From: Streptomyces venezuelae
Lineage (GTDB): Bacteria > Actinomycetota > Actinomycetes > Streptomycetales > Streptomycetaceae
Length of the DNA: 64,000 nt
Direction: 5' to 3'
Assembly: GCF_008642295.1 (NCBI RefSeq)
Contig: NZ_CP029190.1
Coordinates: 4,757,501-4,821,500, forward strand
Shown here: positions 32,402 through 40,187 of the stretch, piece by piece
Position numbering within the stretch: the first letter of the stretch is position 1
How the letters are laid out: every line of letters starts with the position of its first letter
Position numbers and translations under genes: made by a program
The notes under the pieces: model-generated
What the model was told of the DNA's origin: nothing
The model's database searches: none
The model's input: only the letters and a program-made list of their open reading frames with translations

Positions 32402-34447
32402 TTACGCCTCGGGAGCCTCCGCGGCCTTCCGGGTCCGGGTGCGGCGCGGCTTGGCCGGAGCCTCCTCGGTGACCGGGGCCACCGGGGCCTCGGCCACGGC
32501 GGCGGTCTTGCGGGGCCGGGTGGTCCGGCGGGCCTTCACCGGTTCGACCGGGGGAGCCATCTGGAAGTCCGGCTCCGGGGCCACCGGGACCTCGGCCACG
32601 GCGGCGACGGCCTTGCGGGGCCGGGTGGTCCGGCGGGCCTTGACCGGCTCGACCGGCGGAGCCATCTGGAAGTCCGGCTCCGGGGTCTCGACCGCGGCGA
32701 CGGCCTTGCGGGCCCGGGTGCGGCGCGGCTTGGCCGGAGCCTCCTCGGCGGCCGGAGCCACCGGGGCGGCCTCGGTGACCGCAGCCACCGGGGTCTCGAC
32801 CGCGGCGACGGCCTTGCGGGCCCGGGTGCGGCGCGGCTTGGCCGGAGCCTCCTCGGCGGCCGGAGCGGCCTCGGCCTCGACGACCGGGCTCACCGGAGCG
32901 GCCACGGCCAAGGCGGCGGCAGCGGACGCGGACGAGGGCGAGGTGGACCGGGTCCGGCGGCGACGCGGCCTGCGCGGCTCCAGGGCGGCCTCCTCCGCCA
33001 CCGGGGCGGCCTCGGCGACCGGAGCGACCGGAGTGTCCACCGCGGCCTCGGCTGCCACCTCCGCACCACCGCGGGTGCGGCGGCGCTGGCGCGGCGTCCG
33101 GGTGCGCGCCGGACGCTCCTCGGTCACCACCGCGGAGGCGGCGGCGGACTTGCGGCCACGGCCGCCGGTCTCGCCCAGGTCCTCCATGACCTCGGCCTTG
33201 AGGCCCGCCCGGGTGCGCTCGGCGCGCGGCAGGATGCCCTTGGTGCCGGCCGGGATGTTCAGCAGCTCGTACAGGTGCGGGGACGTCGAGTACGTCTCCT
33301 CGGGCTCGTGGAAGTCCAGCTCCAGCGCCTTGTTGATCAGCTGCCAGCGCGGGATGTCGTCCCAGTCGACCAGGGTGACGGCCGTGCCCTTGGCGCCCGC
33401 GCGGCCGGTACGGCCGACCCGGTGCAGGAAGGTCTTCTCGTCCTCGGGGGACTGGTAGTTGATGACGTGGGTGACGCCCTCGACATCGATACCGCGAGCC
33501 GCGACATCGGTGCAGACCAGGACGTCCACCTTGCCGTTGCGGAAGGCCCGCAGGGCCTGCTCGCGCGCGCCCTGGCCCAGGTCGCCGTGGACGGCGCCGG
33601 AGGCGAAGCCGCGCCGCTCCAGCTGCTCCGCGATGTCCGCGGCGGTGCGCTTGGTACGGCAGAACACCATGGCCAGCCCGCGGCCCTCGGCCTGCAGGAT
33701 CCGGGAGACCAGCTCCGGCTTGTCCATGTTGTGCGCGCGGAACACGTGCTGGGTGATGTTCGCGACGGTCGCGCCCTCGTCGTCCGGCGCGGTGGCGCGG
33801 ATGTGCGTGGGCTGCGACATGTAGCGGCGGGCCAGGCCGATGACCGCACCCGGCATGGTCGCCGAGAACAGCATCGTCTGCCGCTTGGGGGGAAGGAAAT
33901 TGATGATCTTCTCGACGTCGGGCAGGAAGCCCAGGTCGAGCATCTCGTCGGCCTCGTCCAGGACCAGCGCCTTGACGTGCGACAGGTCGAGCTTGCGCTG
34001 GCCCGCGAGGTCCAGCAGGCGGCCCGGGGTGCCGACGATCACGTCGACGCCCTTCTTGAGCGCCTCGACCTGGGGCTCGTACGCGCGACCGCCGTATATG
34101 GCGAGGACGCGGACATTGCGGACCTTGCCGGCGGTCAGCAGGTCGTTGGTGACCTGGGTGCAGAGCTCTCGCGTCGGGACGACGACCAGGGCCTGCGGGG
34201 CGTCGGTCAGCTGCTCGGGCTTGGCCCGGCCGGCCTCGACGTCCGCGGGGACGACGACCCGCTCCAGCAGCGGAAGGCCGAAACCGAGCGTCTTGCCGGT
34301 TCCGGTCTTCGCCTGGCCGATGACGTCCGTGCCGGAAAGGGCGACGGGGAGGGTCATCTCCTGGATCGGGAAGGGGGACACGATGCCGACGGCCTCAAGG
34401 GCCTCGGCCGTCTCGGGAAAGATACCGAGGTCTCGGAACGTAGTCAG
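32402..34447 (-). CDS. DEAD-box ATP-dependent RNA helicase, RhlE-like
   Basis: About 681 residues. The helicase core has all motifs: Q motif (FPIQEMTLP), AKTGTGKT, PTRELCTQV, GTPGRLLD, VLDEADEMLD, SATMPG, CTDVAARGIDV and HRVGRTGRAG. After about residue 430 comes a 250-residue tail of basic RRTRARK blocks alternating with Ala/Pro/Glu stretches in long repeats, likely an RNA-binding region. The start is uncertain: homology begins at TTFRDLGI directly after a CTG codon at 34447 with AAGAGG upstream; the nearest in-frame ATG, at 34573, has only a weak site. Cold-stress or ribosome-related roles are usual for this family. Confidence 0.9.
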   Translation of the reverse strand: MTTFRDLGIFPETAEALEAVGIVSPFPIQEMTLPVALSGTDVIGQAKTGTGKTLGFGLPLLERVVVPADVEAGRAKPEQLTDAPQALVVVPTRELCTQVTNDLLTAGKVRNVRVLAIYGGRAYEPQVEALKKGVDVIVGTPGRLLDLAGQRKLDLSHVKALVLDEADEMLDLGFLPDVEKIINFLPPKRQTMLFSATMPGAVIGLARRYMSQPTHIRATAPDDEGATVANITQHVFRAHNMDKPELVSRILQAEGRGLAMVFCRTKRTAADIAEQLERRGFASGAVHGDLGQGAREQALRAFRNGKVDVLVCTDVAARGIDVEGVTHVINYQSPEDEKTFLHRVGRTGRAGAKGTAVTLVDWDDIPRWQLINKALELDFHEPEETYSTSPHLYELLNIPAGTKGILPRAERTRAGLKAEVMEDLGETGGRGRKSAAASAVVTEERPARTRTPRQRRRTRGGAEVAAEAAVDTPVAPVAEAAPVAEEAALEPRRPRRRRTRSTSPSSASAAAALAVAAPVSPVVEAEAAPAAEEAPAKPRRTRARKAVAAVETPVAAVTEAAPVAPAAEEAPAKPRRTRARKAVAAVETPEPDFQMAPPVEPVKARRTTRPRKAVAAVAEVPVAPEPDFQMAPPVEPVKARRTTRPRKTAAVAEAPVAPVTEEAPAKPRRTRTRKAAEAPEA
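32507..32863 (-). repeat. Long imperfect tandem repeats in the helicase tail
   Basis: A block of about 75 bases (32507-32581) recurs at 32612-32686 with a 105-base period, nearly identical, encoding EPDFQMAPPVEPVKARRTT. A second block (32684-32757) recurs at 32792-32863 with a 108-base period, encoding EEAPAKPRRTRARKAVAAVE. Periods are multiples of three, so the frame is kept. Confidence 0.75.
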
Positions 34448-34858
34448 GGTGCTGCCTCTTCTGTGAGACGCGGCGCGAGGCGGCGAGGGGGGTCGTACCG
34501 TGCCTGGCCTGTAGTACTTGCCTTGTACGTACGAAGCTGCGCGGGACCACTGCCTTCGCTCAAGCGCGCTCATGCCGCTGAGGGGGCCCCTCATGGGAGG
34601 CGGTACGCATGAACGTACACACCACACCGAGGGCGGTCGGTTGGAGCCGATCGGGCCACCGACCGGGCATCCTCATTCAGATGGCCCGTCGAGTATTCGG
34701 CAGGCGCATTACCACTGTACCCCGGAATCGCGCAGGTGTGTCGGGTGAATTCACCGGGTCGGCGCTCGGCGCCTTGTCAGCGGGGCACTGCACAACGCAT
34801 CGGGCAACGCATCGGGCGGGTGGTTCCCGCGGGCATTCAGCGGGCTATTGTGCGGAGC
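34448..34858. other. Divergent intergenic region (411 bp)
   Basis: This gap separates the helicase gene (leftward) from the ferritin-like gene (rightward). For the helicase, TACTAC near 34510 on the minus strand could be a -10. GGTGAATTCACC at 34744-34755 is a perfect 12-bp palindrome that could be an operator. AACGCATCGGGC is repeated directly around 34795-34818. TATTGT at about 34846 lies 7 bases before the ferritin-like ATG. No convincing coding frame is present. Confidence 0.4.
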
Positions 34859-35617
34859 ATGTCGACCGAAGAAAACGTACCGCCGCCCGCCGAAGACGCC
34901 GACGGCGGCGCCACCGGGATCGCCGCCCAGAGCTGGGCCGATGCCTCCGCCTCGCCGCAGTACCGGGCTGCCGTCGTGGACCTGCTGGGCGCCCTCGCGT
35001 ACGGAGAACTCGCGGCGTTCGAGCGGCTGGCCGAGGACGCCAAAATGGCACCCACCCTCGCCGACAAGGCAGAGCTCGCAAAGATGGCCTCCGCCGAATT
35101 CCACCACTTCGAGCGGCTTCGTGACCGGCTCGCGGCGGTCGACGCCGAGCCCACCGCCGCCATGGAGCCCTTCGCCAAGGGCGTGGACGACTTCCACCGC
35201 CAGACCGCGCCCTCGGACTGGCTGGAGGGCCTCGTCAAGGCCTACGTCGGCGACTCCATCGCCAGTGACTTCTACCGCGAGGTGGCCAGCCACCTCGACT
35301 CCGACACCCGCGCCCTGGTGCTCGGCGTGCTGGACGACACCGGCCACGGCAACTTCGCCGTCGAGAAGGTCCGCGCCGCGATCGAGGCGGACCCGCGCGT
35401 CGGCGGCCGGCTCGCGCTGTGGGCCCGCCGCCTGATGGGCGAGGCCCTCTCGCAGGCGCAGCGGGTGGTCGCCGAGCGCGACGCCCTCTCCACCATGCTG
35501 GTCGGCGGGGTCGACGGCATGGCCGCCGGCTTCGACCTGGCGGCCGTCGGTGAGATGTTCGCCCGGATCACCAAGGCGCACACCAAGCGGATGGCGGCGC
35601 TGGGCCTCGCGGCCTGA
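34859..35617 (+). CDS. Ferritin-like fold protein (tRNA-hydroxylase MiaE-type family)
   Basis: A 252-residue four-helix diiron-type protein. Candidate metal ligands lie in GELAAFERL (Glu), SAEFHHFERL (Glu-x2-His), SDFYREV (Glu nearby) and DDTGHGNFAVEKV (His). ATG 34859 has almost no space for a ribosome site; TATTGT upstream makes a leaderless message plausible. The family stands beside the DEAD-box helicase also in mycobacteria. Whether it modifies tRNA is unproven. Confidence 0.82.
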   Translation: MSTEENVPPPAEDADGGATGIAAQSWADASASPQYRAAVVDLLGALAYGELAAFERLAEDAKMAPTLADKAELAKMASAEFHHFERLRDRLAAVDAEPTAAMEPFAKGVDDFHRQTAPSDWLEGLVKAYVGDSIASDFYREVASHLDSDTRALVLGVLDDTGHGNFAVEKVRAAIEADPRVGGRLALWARRLMGEALSQAQRVVAERDALSTMLVGGVDGMAAGFDLAAVGEMFARITKAHTKRMAALGLAA

Positions 35618-35657
35618 ACCACCGGTACCCCCCCCGCACCACCGGCACCACAGACAC

Positions 35658-35700
35658 GCGAGGGCGGCCCCGGAGCACTCGGCTCCGGGGCCGCCCTCGC
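35658..35700. terminator. Strong terminator after ferritin-like gene
   Basis: A perfect 19-bp stem (35658-35676 with 35682-35700), loop ACTCG, between the ferritin-like gene and the convergent membrane-protein gene. Confidence 0.85.
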
Positions 35701-35727
35701 ATGTCCCGTACGGTCACATCCGGTCAG

Positions 35728-36024
35728 TCATGAGGGGACCGAAAACGGAGCCCGCCGCCCCGACCTCCCCGGGCGTCCGGCCGGACGCAGCAGCAGGGAC
35801 AGCACCACCGCGGACACCAGCGCCGCTCCACCGAAGGTCGCGGCCGGGGTGTTATGGCCCGGACCCAGCGCGAAGTGCGTCAGATAGGCGCCGAAAAGCG
35901 CTCCCGCCACGCCGCTGACCAGCACCGACCGGGGCGAGGGCAGCCGCCCTCCCAGGACTCTCAGCGCGGTGGCGGACAGGACCAGGCCCAGCAGGGCCGA
36001 GCCGAGCGCTTCCATCAGCAGCAT
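35728..36024 (-). CDS. Small integral membrane protein
   Basis: A 98-residue protein with three hydrophobic segments: MEALGSALLGLVLSATALRV, SVLVSGVAGALFGAYLTHFA and ATFGGAALVSAVVLSLLL, and a basic C-terminus (RPAGRPGRSGRRAP). ATG 36024 follows GGGAGGAAC. The glycine-rich helices resemble GlsB/YeaQ-type small membrane proteins but the similarity is weak. Function unknown. Confidence 0.7.
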   Translation of the reverse strand: MLLMEALGSALLGLVLSATALRVLGGRLPSPRSVLVSGVAGALFGAYLTHFALGPGHNTPAATFGGAALVSAVVLSLLLRPAGRPGRSGRRAPFSVPS

Positions 36025-36090
36025 GAGGTTCCTCCCAGGGGTCCGGGCAACCGGGTCACTGCCCGTCCTACCCGAAGCGGAACAAAGGGA

Positions 36091-36123
36091 AACGGCCCGG
36101 CGGGGGTTCCCCGCCGGGCCGTT
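36091..36123 (-). terminator. Terminator after DUF3107 gene
   Basis: AACGGCCCGGCGGGG (36091-36105) pairs perfectly with CCCCGCCGGGCCGTT (36109-36123), loop GTT. It lies downstream of the DUF3107 gene and upstream of the small membrane-protein gene. Confidence 0.8.
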
Positions 36124-36156
36124 CCACAGCAGTCCGTCGTGCCCGGACGCCCGCGC

Positions 36157-36384
36157 TCAGAGAGCGCCGAAGCCCACCTTGCGGGCGCTCGGCTCGCCGA
36201 TGTCGACGTACGACAGCCGGTCCGTCGGCACCAGGACCTTGCGGCCCTTGGTGTCGGTGAGCGAAAGCAGCTGCGACTTGCCCGTGAGCGCGTCGGTGAC
36301 GGCCTTCTCGAGCTCCTCGGCGCTCAGTTCGGTCTCCAGCACGATCTCCCGGGGTGCGTGCTGCACGCCGATCTTGACCTCCAC
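36157..36384 (-). CDS. DUF3107 small protein (TB9.4 family)
   Basis: A 75-residue protein starting EVKIGVQHAPREIVLETELS with GTG 36384 behind GGAGGG; the longer frame is not conserved. It has LSAEELEKAVTDALTG, LSLTDTKGRKVLVPTDRLSYVDIG in two parts: LLSLTDTKGRKVLVP and DRLSYVDIG. The mycobacterial member is the short protein TB9.4, encoded next to a TetR gene as here. No function is established. Confidence 0.9.
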   Translation of the reverse strand: MEVKIGVQHAPREIVLETELSAEELEKAVTDALTGKSQLLSLTDTKGRKVLVPTDRLSYVDIGEPSARKVGFGAL

Positions 36385-36518
36385 GGCTCTGTCCCTCCGA
36401 CGTCTCCGGGTCGCGCGATCACCGCGCCGTACACCGGACACATTAGCCCGGCCAGAGGACCCGGACGGCGTACCGGGGGAACGCTCGCAGCGAACAGCTC
36501 ACCCCGGGCCGCAAAGGA

Positions 36519-37160
36519 TCAGTGCTGCTCCGTGCCGTGCAGCGGGAAACCGGCGATACCGCGCCAGGCCAGCGAGGTCAGCAGGCCGACCGCCGTCTCG
36601 CGGGCCACCGGGCTCTCGCTGGACAGCCAGTACCGGGCGACCACCTGGGACACCCCGCCCAGGCCCACCGCCAGCAGCATCGACTCGTCCTTGGACAGCC
36701 CCGTGTCCTCGGCGATCACGTCCGAGATGGCCTCCGCGCACTGCAACGACACCCGGTCGACACGCTCGCGCACCGCCGGCTCGTTGGTCAGATCGGACTC
36801 GAAGACCAGCCGGAAGGCGCCCCCCTCGTCCTCCACATAGGCGAAGTACGCGTCCATCGTCGCCGCGACCCGCAGCTTGTTGTCGGTGGTCGAGGCGAGC
36901 GCGCCCCGCACCGCCTGCAGCAGTGCCTCGCAGTGCTGGTCCAGCAGCGCCAGATAGAGGTCGAGCTTGCCGGGGAAGTGCTGGTACAGCACCGGCTTGC
37001 TCACTCCCGCGCGCTCGGCGATGTCGTCCATCGCCGCCGCATGGTAGCCCTGCGCGACGAACACCTCCTGGGCCGCGCCCAGCAGCTGGTTCCGTCGGGC
37101 TCGGCGCGGCAGTCGCGTGCCCCGCGGGCGCGCCGCCTCGGTCTGCTCGATGGCTGTCAC
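36519..37160 (-). CDS. TetR/AcrR-family transcriptional regulator
   Basis: A 213-residue regulator. The helix-turn-helix (residues 20-65) reads RNQLLGAAQEVFVAQGYHAA and DDIAERAGVSKPVLYQHFPG; the C-terminal ligand domain contains RLVFESDLTNEPAVRERVD. GTG 37160 follows GGGAGGCGG. Its own upstream region has two palindromes, CACAGTGCGCTGTG (37184-37197) and TTCGGTAACCGAA (37220-37232), plausible operators for autoregulation. Position next to DUF3107 matches mycobacterial Rv3208. Confidence 0.9.
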   Translation of the reverse strand: MTAIEQTEAARPRGTRLPRRARRNQLLGAAQEVFVAQGYHAAAMDDIAERAGVSKPVLYQHFPGKLDLYLALLDQHCEALLQAVRGALASTTDNKLRVAATMDAYFAYVEDEGGAFRLVFESDLTNEPAVRERVDRVSLQCAEAISDVIAEDTGLSKDESMLLAVGLGGVSQVVARYWLSSESPVARETAVGLLTSLAWRGIAGFPLHGTEQH

Positions 37161-37183
37161 GCCGCCTCCCACTTTCTCCTTGA

Positions 37184-37232
37184 CACAGTGCGCTGTGCGC
37201 CGCGCCCGCCATCGTACTTTTCGGTAACCGAA
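37184..37232 (-). promoter_or_regulatory. Palindromic operators and promoter of the TetR gene
   Basis: TTCGGTAACCGAA (37220-37232) is a perfect palindrome around a central A. TACGAT at 37210-37215 (minus strand) downstream of it could be the -10. CACAGTGCGCTGTG (37184-37197) is palindromic except for one pair and lies between promoter and start. TetR proteins commonly bind such sites in their own promoters. Confidence 0.5.
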
Positions 37233-37284
37233 TCTGGAGGGTCCAGACCGAGATTTCTCGCGGTACGGACGCCCTAAGCGCTGG

Positions 37285-37500
37285 TCAGCGGTAGTCCTCA
37301 TCATCGAGTTCCACGATCCGCGCCTGCTCCGCGGCATCCCCCTCGGTGGCCTCGCCCCGCTCATGCCCGGTGAGCGGATCGTCCTCCTGCGGGCTGAGGT
37401 CCTTCTGCTGCTCGGAGGCGTCCGCCTCGGGGGCCTCCGGGTCCAGCGTCTCCGCGAACTGGTCCTGGAAGGTGTCCGGCTCCGCTGGGTCGGCGCTCAT
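37285..37500 (-). CDS. Small acidic conserved protein
   Basis: A 71-residue, highly acidic protein (MSADPAEPDTFQDQFAETLD onward, ending IVELDDEDYR). It has no hydrophobic core and is probably disordered or partner-bound. ATG 37500 has GAGGGGAG upstream; ATG 37533 is possible. I recall close relatives in streptomycetes but no function. Confidence 0.72.
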   Translation of the reverse strand: MSADPAEPDTFQDQFAETLDPEAPEADASEQQKDLSPQEDDPLTGHERGEATEGDAAEQARIVELDDEDYR

Positions 37501-37634
37501 GGGGCTCCCCTCATTTCCGTGCCCCGCATTCATCTCTCAAGTACGAGCCTAGGAGAGTCGGGGGCCCACCGCTACGCAGACTTGTGACCGCGGACACACG
37601 GATTGCGGCGTGATCGTCTCGTAACATTGGCCGC

Positions 37635-38609
37635 ATGTCTTCGACCGAGCTGCCGGGTGTACGGTCCGCCGCCGAGCTGTCCACGCCCGCCGGCGGGGTC
37701 CGGGTGGCCGAGGGGGAGCGGCTGCGCAGCGTCGCCCTGCCGGGTCTGACGCTGACCGTGCGGTCGAGGCCGCCGGCCCGCGAAGGACTGCCGCCCGCCC
37801 TGTACGTGCACGGGCTCGGCGGCTCCTCGCTGAACTGGTCCGCCCTGATGGAGCTGCTGGAGGACACCGTCGACGGCGAGGCCGTCGACCTCCCCGGCTT
37901 CGGGGACTCGCCGCCGCCGGCCGACCGGAACTACTCCGTCACCGGACTCGCCCGGGCGGTGATCCGGTACCTCGACGCCAGTGGCCGCGGGCCCGTCCAC
38001 CTGATCGGCAACTCCCTCGGCGGCGCCGTCACCACCCGGATCGCGGCCGTCCGGCCCGACCTGGTGCGCTCGCTCACCCTGGTCTCGCCCGCCCTGCCGG
38101 AGCTGCGGGTGCAGCGCACCGCGGTGCCCACCGCCCTCCTCGCGGTCCCCGGCGCCGCCGCCCTGCTCGGCCGGGTGACCCGCGGGCTGACCGCCGAACA
38201 GCGCACCCGCGGGGTGATGGGCCTGTGTTACGGAGACCCCTCCCGGGTGACGCCCGAGGGTTTCCGGAACGCGGTGGAGGAGATGGAGCGCCGGATGGCC
38301 CTCCCCTACTTCTGGGAGGCCATGAGCCGTTCCTCCCGCGGCATCGTCGACGCCTACACTCTCGGCGGGCAGCACGGACTGTGGCGGCAGGCCCAGCGGG
38401 TCCTCGCCCCGACCCTGCTGGTCTACGGTGGCCGGGACCGGCTCGTCTCGTACCGTATGGCGCGCAGGGCCGCCGCGGCCTTCCGCGGCTCGCGGCTGCT
38501 GACCCTGCCGGAGGCCGGCCACGTGGCGATGATGGAGTACCCCGAGGTGGTCGCCGAGGCCTTCCGGGGCCTGCTCAGAGACAACAGCACCAACGACGAC
38601 AAAGGCTGA
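37635..38609 (+). CDS. Alpha/beta hydrolase
   Basis: A 324-residue alpha/beta hydrolase: YVHGLGGSSLNW (oxyanion), LPGFGDSPPP, LIGNSLGGAVTTR (nucleophile Ser), VYGGRDRLV (Asp) and LPEAGHVAMMEYP (His). No ribosome site precedes ATG 37635, but TAACAT at 37622-37627 is 7 bases upstream, fitting a leaderless transcript. The DUF3152 gene follows after 6 bases, so they form an operon. The substrate is unknown. Confidence 0.87.
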   Translation: MSSTELPGVRSAAELSTPAGGVRVAEGERLRSVALPGLTLTVRSRPPAREGLPPALYVHGLGGSSLNWSALMELLEDTVDGEAVDLPGFGDSPPPADRNYSVTGLARAVIRYLDASGRGPVHLIGNSLGGAVTTRIAAVRPDLVRSLTLVSPALPELRVQRTAVPTALLAVPGAAALLGRVTRGLTAEQRTRGVMGLCYGDPSRVTPEGFRNAVEEMERRMALPYFWEAMSRSSRGIVDAYTLGGQHGLWRQAQRVLAPTLLVYGGRDRLVSYRMARRAAAAFRGSRLLTLPEAGHVAMMEYPEVVAEAFRGLLRDNSTNDDKG

Positions 38610-38615
38610 GGACCC

Positions 38616-40019
38616 GTGGGACGACACAGTCGCAAGGCCCCCACCGCGGGCCCGGCTGCCGTCACTCCGCCATCCCCGGACCCCGGTCCCGGCGCTGCCG
38701 CAGCCGCTGCCGCGGGTGGTTTCCCCGGTCGTCGGCGCCGGGGCGAACAGGCCGTCATCCACCAGGGATACGGACAGCAGCCCGCGCCCGAGGTGCTCGC
38801 CGGGCACCCCGAGCAGCGCGAGCCCGGCGGCGGCTGGGGCGCGGCCCCCGGCGCGGCGTACGACACGCGATCCGGCGCTCTCTACGACACGGGAGCCGGC
38901 GCCGTCTACGGCGACTGGCGCGGAGCGTCGCGCCCCGTTCCCACGCCCATGCCCGGCCCGTACCCCGACCCGTACCCCGGCCACGGCGGACCCGACCGCC
39001 ATACCCCGGCCTTCGGCACACCCGCCGCCGGCTTCCCGCGGGTGGACCTCGACCCCCCGGATGGGAATGCGGTCACCTCCACCGGCTCGCACCGCCGGGT
39101 GCCGGTACCGCGGACCGGTGACGCCGAGCCGCCCGTCGCGCCCGTGACCAGCCGGGGCGCCAAGGTCCGTACGTACACCGGCATGGCGGCGGCGGCCGTC
39201 ACCACCGTGCTCGCCGTGGTGGTGGCCGGGCAGGTCGTGGCCGAGGACGACGCCGGCCGGACCGGCACGCACGCGGCCGGCGACGGCGGCAAGAACCGGG
39301 CCGCGGCCGGACAGTCCGCGGCCTCCCGCTCCGACGAGCGGCCCACCCCGGACGCCTCGCAGTCCTCCTCCTCCGCCGTCGCCGCCGCCCCCGCGGCCCC
39401 GCCGGTCCCCGTGGAGAAGTCCTACGAGCAGAAGATGGCCGAACAGTTCCCGATCGACCCGAAACTCAAGGGTCCGGGAACCTTCGACGCCGTGCCGGGC
39501 GTGGCCAAGGCCCCCGGCAAGGGGAAGGTCGTCCGCTACCGGGTGGACGTGGAACAGGGCCTCGGCATGGACGGACAGCTGTTCGCCGAGGCCGTGCAGC
39601 GCACCCTCAACGACGACCGCAGCTGGGCGCACAACGGGGTGCGCACCTTCGAGCGGGTGCCCTCCGGCGAGGTCGAGTTCGTGATCACGCTGGCCAGTCC
39701 GGGAACCACCGGGATCTGGTGCGCCAAGTCCGATCTGGACACCACGGTCGACAACGTCTCCTGCGACTCGGCCTCCACCGACCGGGTGATGATCAATGCC
39801 TTCCGGTGGGCCCAGGGCTCGCAGACCTATGGCCCACAGGCGATGTTCGCGTACCGGCAGATGCTGATCAACCACGAGGTCGGCCACCGGCTCGGGAACG
39901 GCCACGTCAGCTGCCGCACCCCCGGGGCCCTTGCGCCGATCATGCAGCAGCAGACCAAGTCCCTCGATATCGACGGAATCCGGTGCAGGCCCAATCCCTG
40001 GGTCTATCCCGGGAATTGA
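38616..40019 (+). CDS. DUF3152 membrane protein with metalloprotease motif
   Basis: A 467-residue protein. The first 185 residues are Pro/Gly/Ala-rich and cytoplasmic, one helix follows (MAAAAVTTVLAVVVAGQVV), then an exported domain of about 190 residues. The zinc-protease motif HEVGHRLGNGH (HExxHxxxxxH) near residue 420 has three potential ligands, and the paired Cys in IWCAKSDL, VSCDSA, VSCRTPG and IRCRPNP suggest disulfides. It is coupled to the alpha/beta hydrolase and followed by a 17-bp terminator. Proteolysis is inferred from the motif. Confidence 0.87.
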   Translation: MGRHSRKAPTAGPAAVTPPSPDPGPGAAAAAAAGGFPGRRRRGEQAVIHQGYGQQPAPEVLAGHPEQREPGGGWGAAPGAAYDTRSGALYDTGAGAVYGDWRGASRPVPTPMPGPYPDPYPGHGGPDRHTPAFGTPAAGFPRVDLDPPDGNAVTSTGSHRRVPVPRTGDAEPPVAPVTSRGAKVRTYTGMAAAAVTTVLAVVVAGQVVAEDDAGRTGTHAAGDGGKNRAAAGQSAASRSDERPTPDASQSSSSAVAAAPAAPPVPVEKSYEQKMAEQFPIDPKLKGPGTFDAVPGVAKAPGKGKVVRYRVDVEQGLGMDGQLFAEAVQRTLNDDRSWAHNGVRTFERVPSGEVEFVITLASPGTTGIWCAKSDLDTTVDNVSCDSASTDRVMINAFRWAQGSQTYGPQAMFAYRQMLINHEVGHRLGNGHVSCRTPGALAPIMQQQTKSLDIDGIRCRPNPWVYPGN

Positions 40020-40099
40020 GGTATTTCCGGCTTCGCGTCCGCCGGGTGTAGCGCGGTCGAACGCCACCCGTACGGGAAAGTTACGCTCCTTCACCCCTT

Positions 40100-40137
40100 C
40101 CGGTGGCGCGACGGACAACCGTCCGTCGCGCCACCGG
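40100..40137 (+). terminator. Terminator after DUF3152 gene
   Basis: CCGGTGGCGCGACGGAC (40100-40116) pairs perfectly with GTCCGTCGCGCCACCGG (40121-40137), loop AACC. It ends the hydrolase-DUF3152 unit and isolates the following glycosyltransferase operon. Confidence 0.85.
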
Positions 40138-40187
40138 CATATCCGCTTGAGTTCTCCCGCGGCGAACCGCCGTAACGGAGAACGGGG

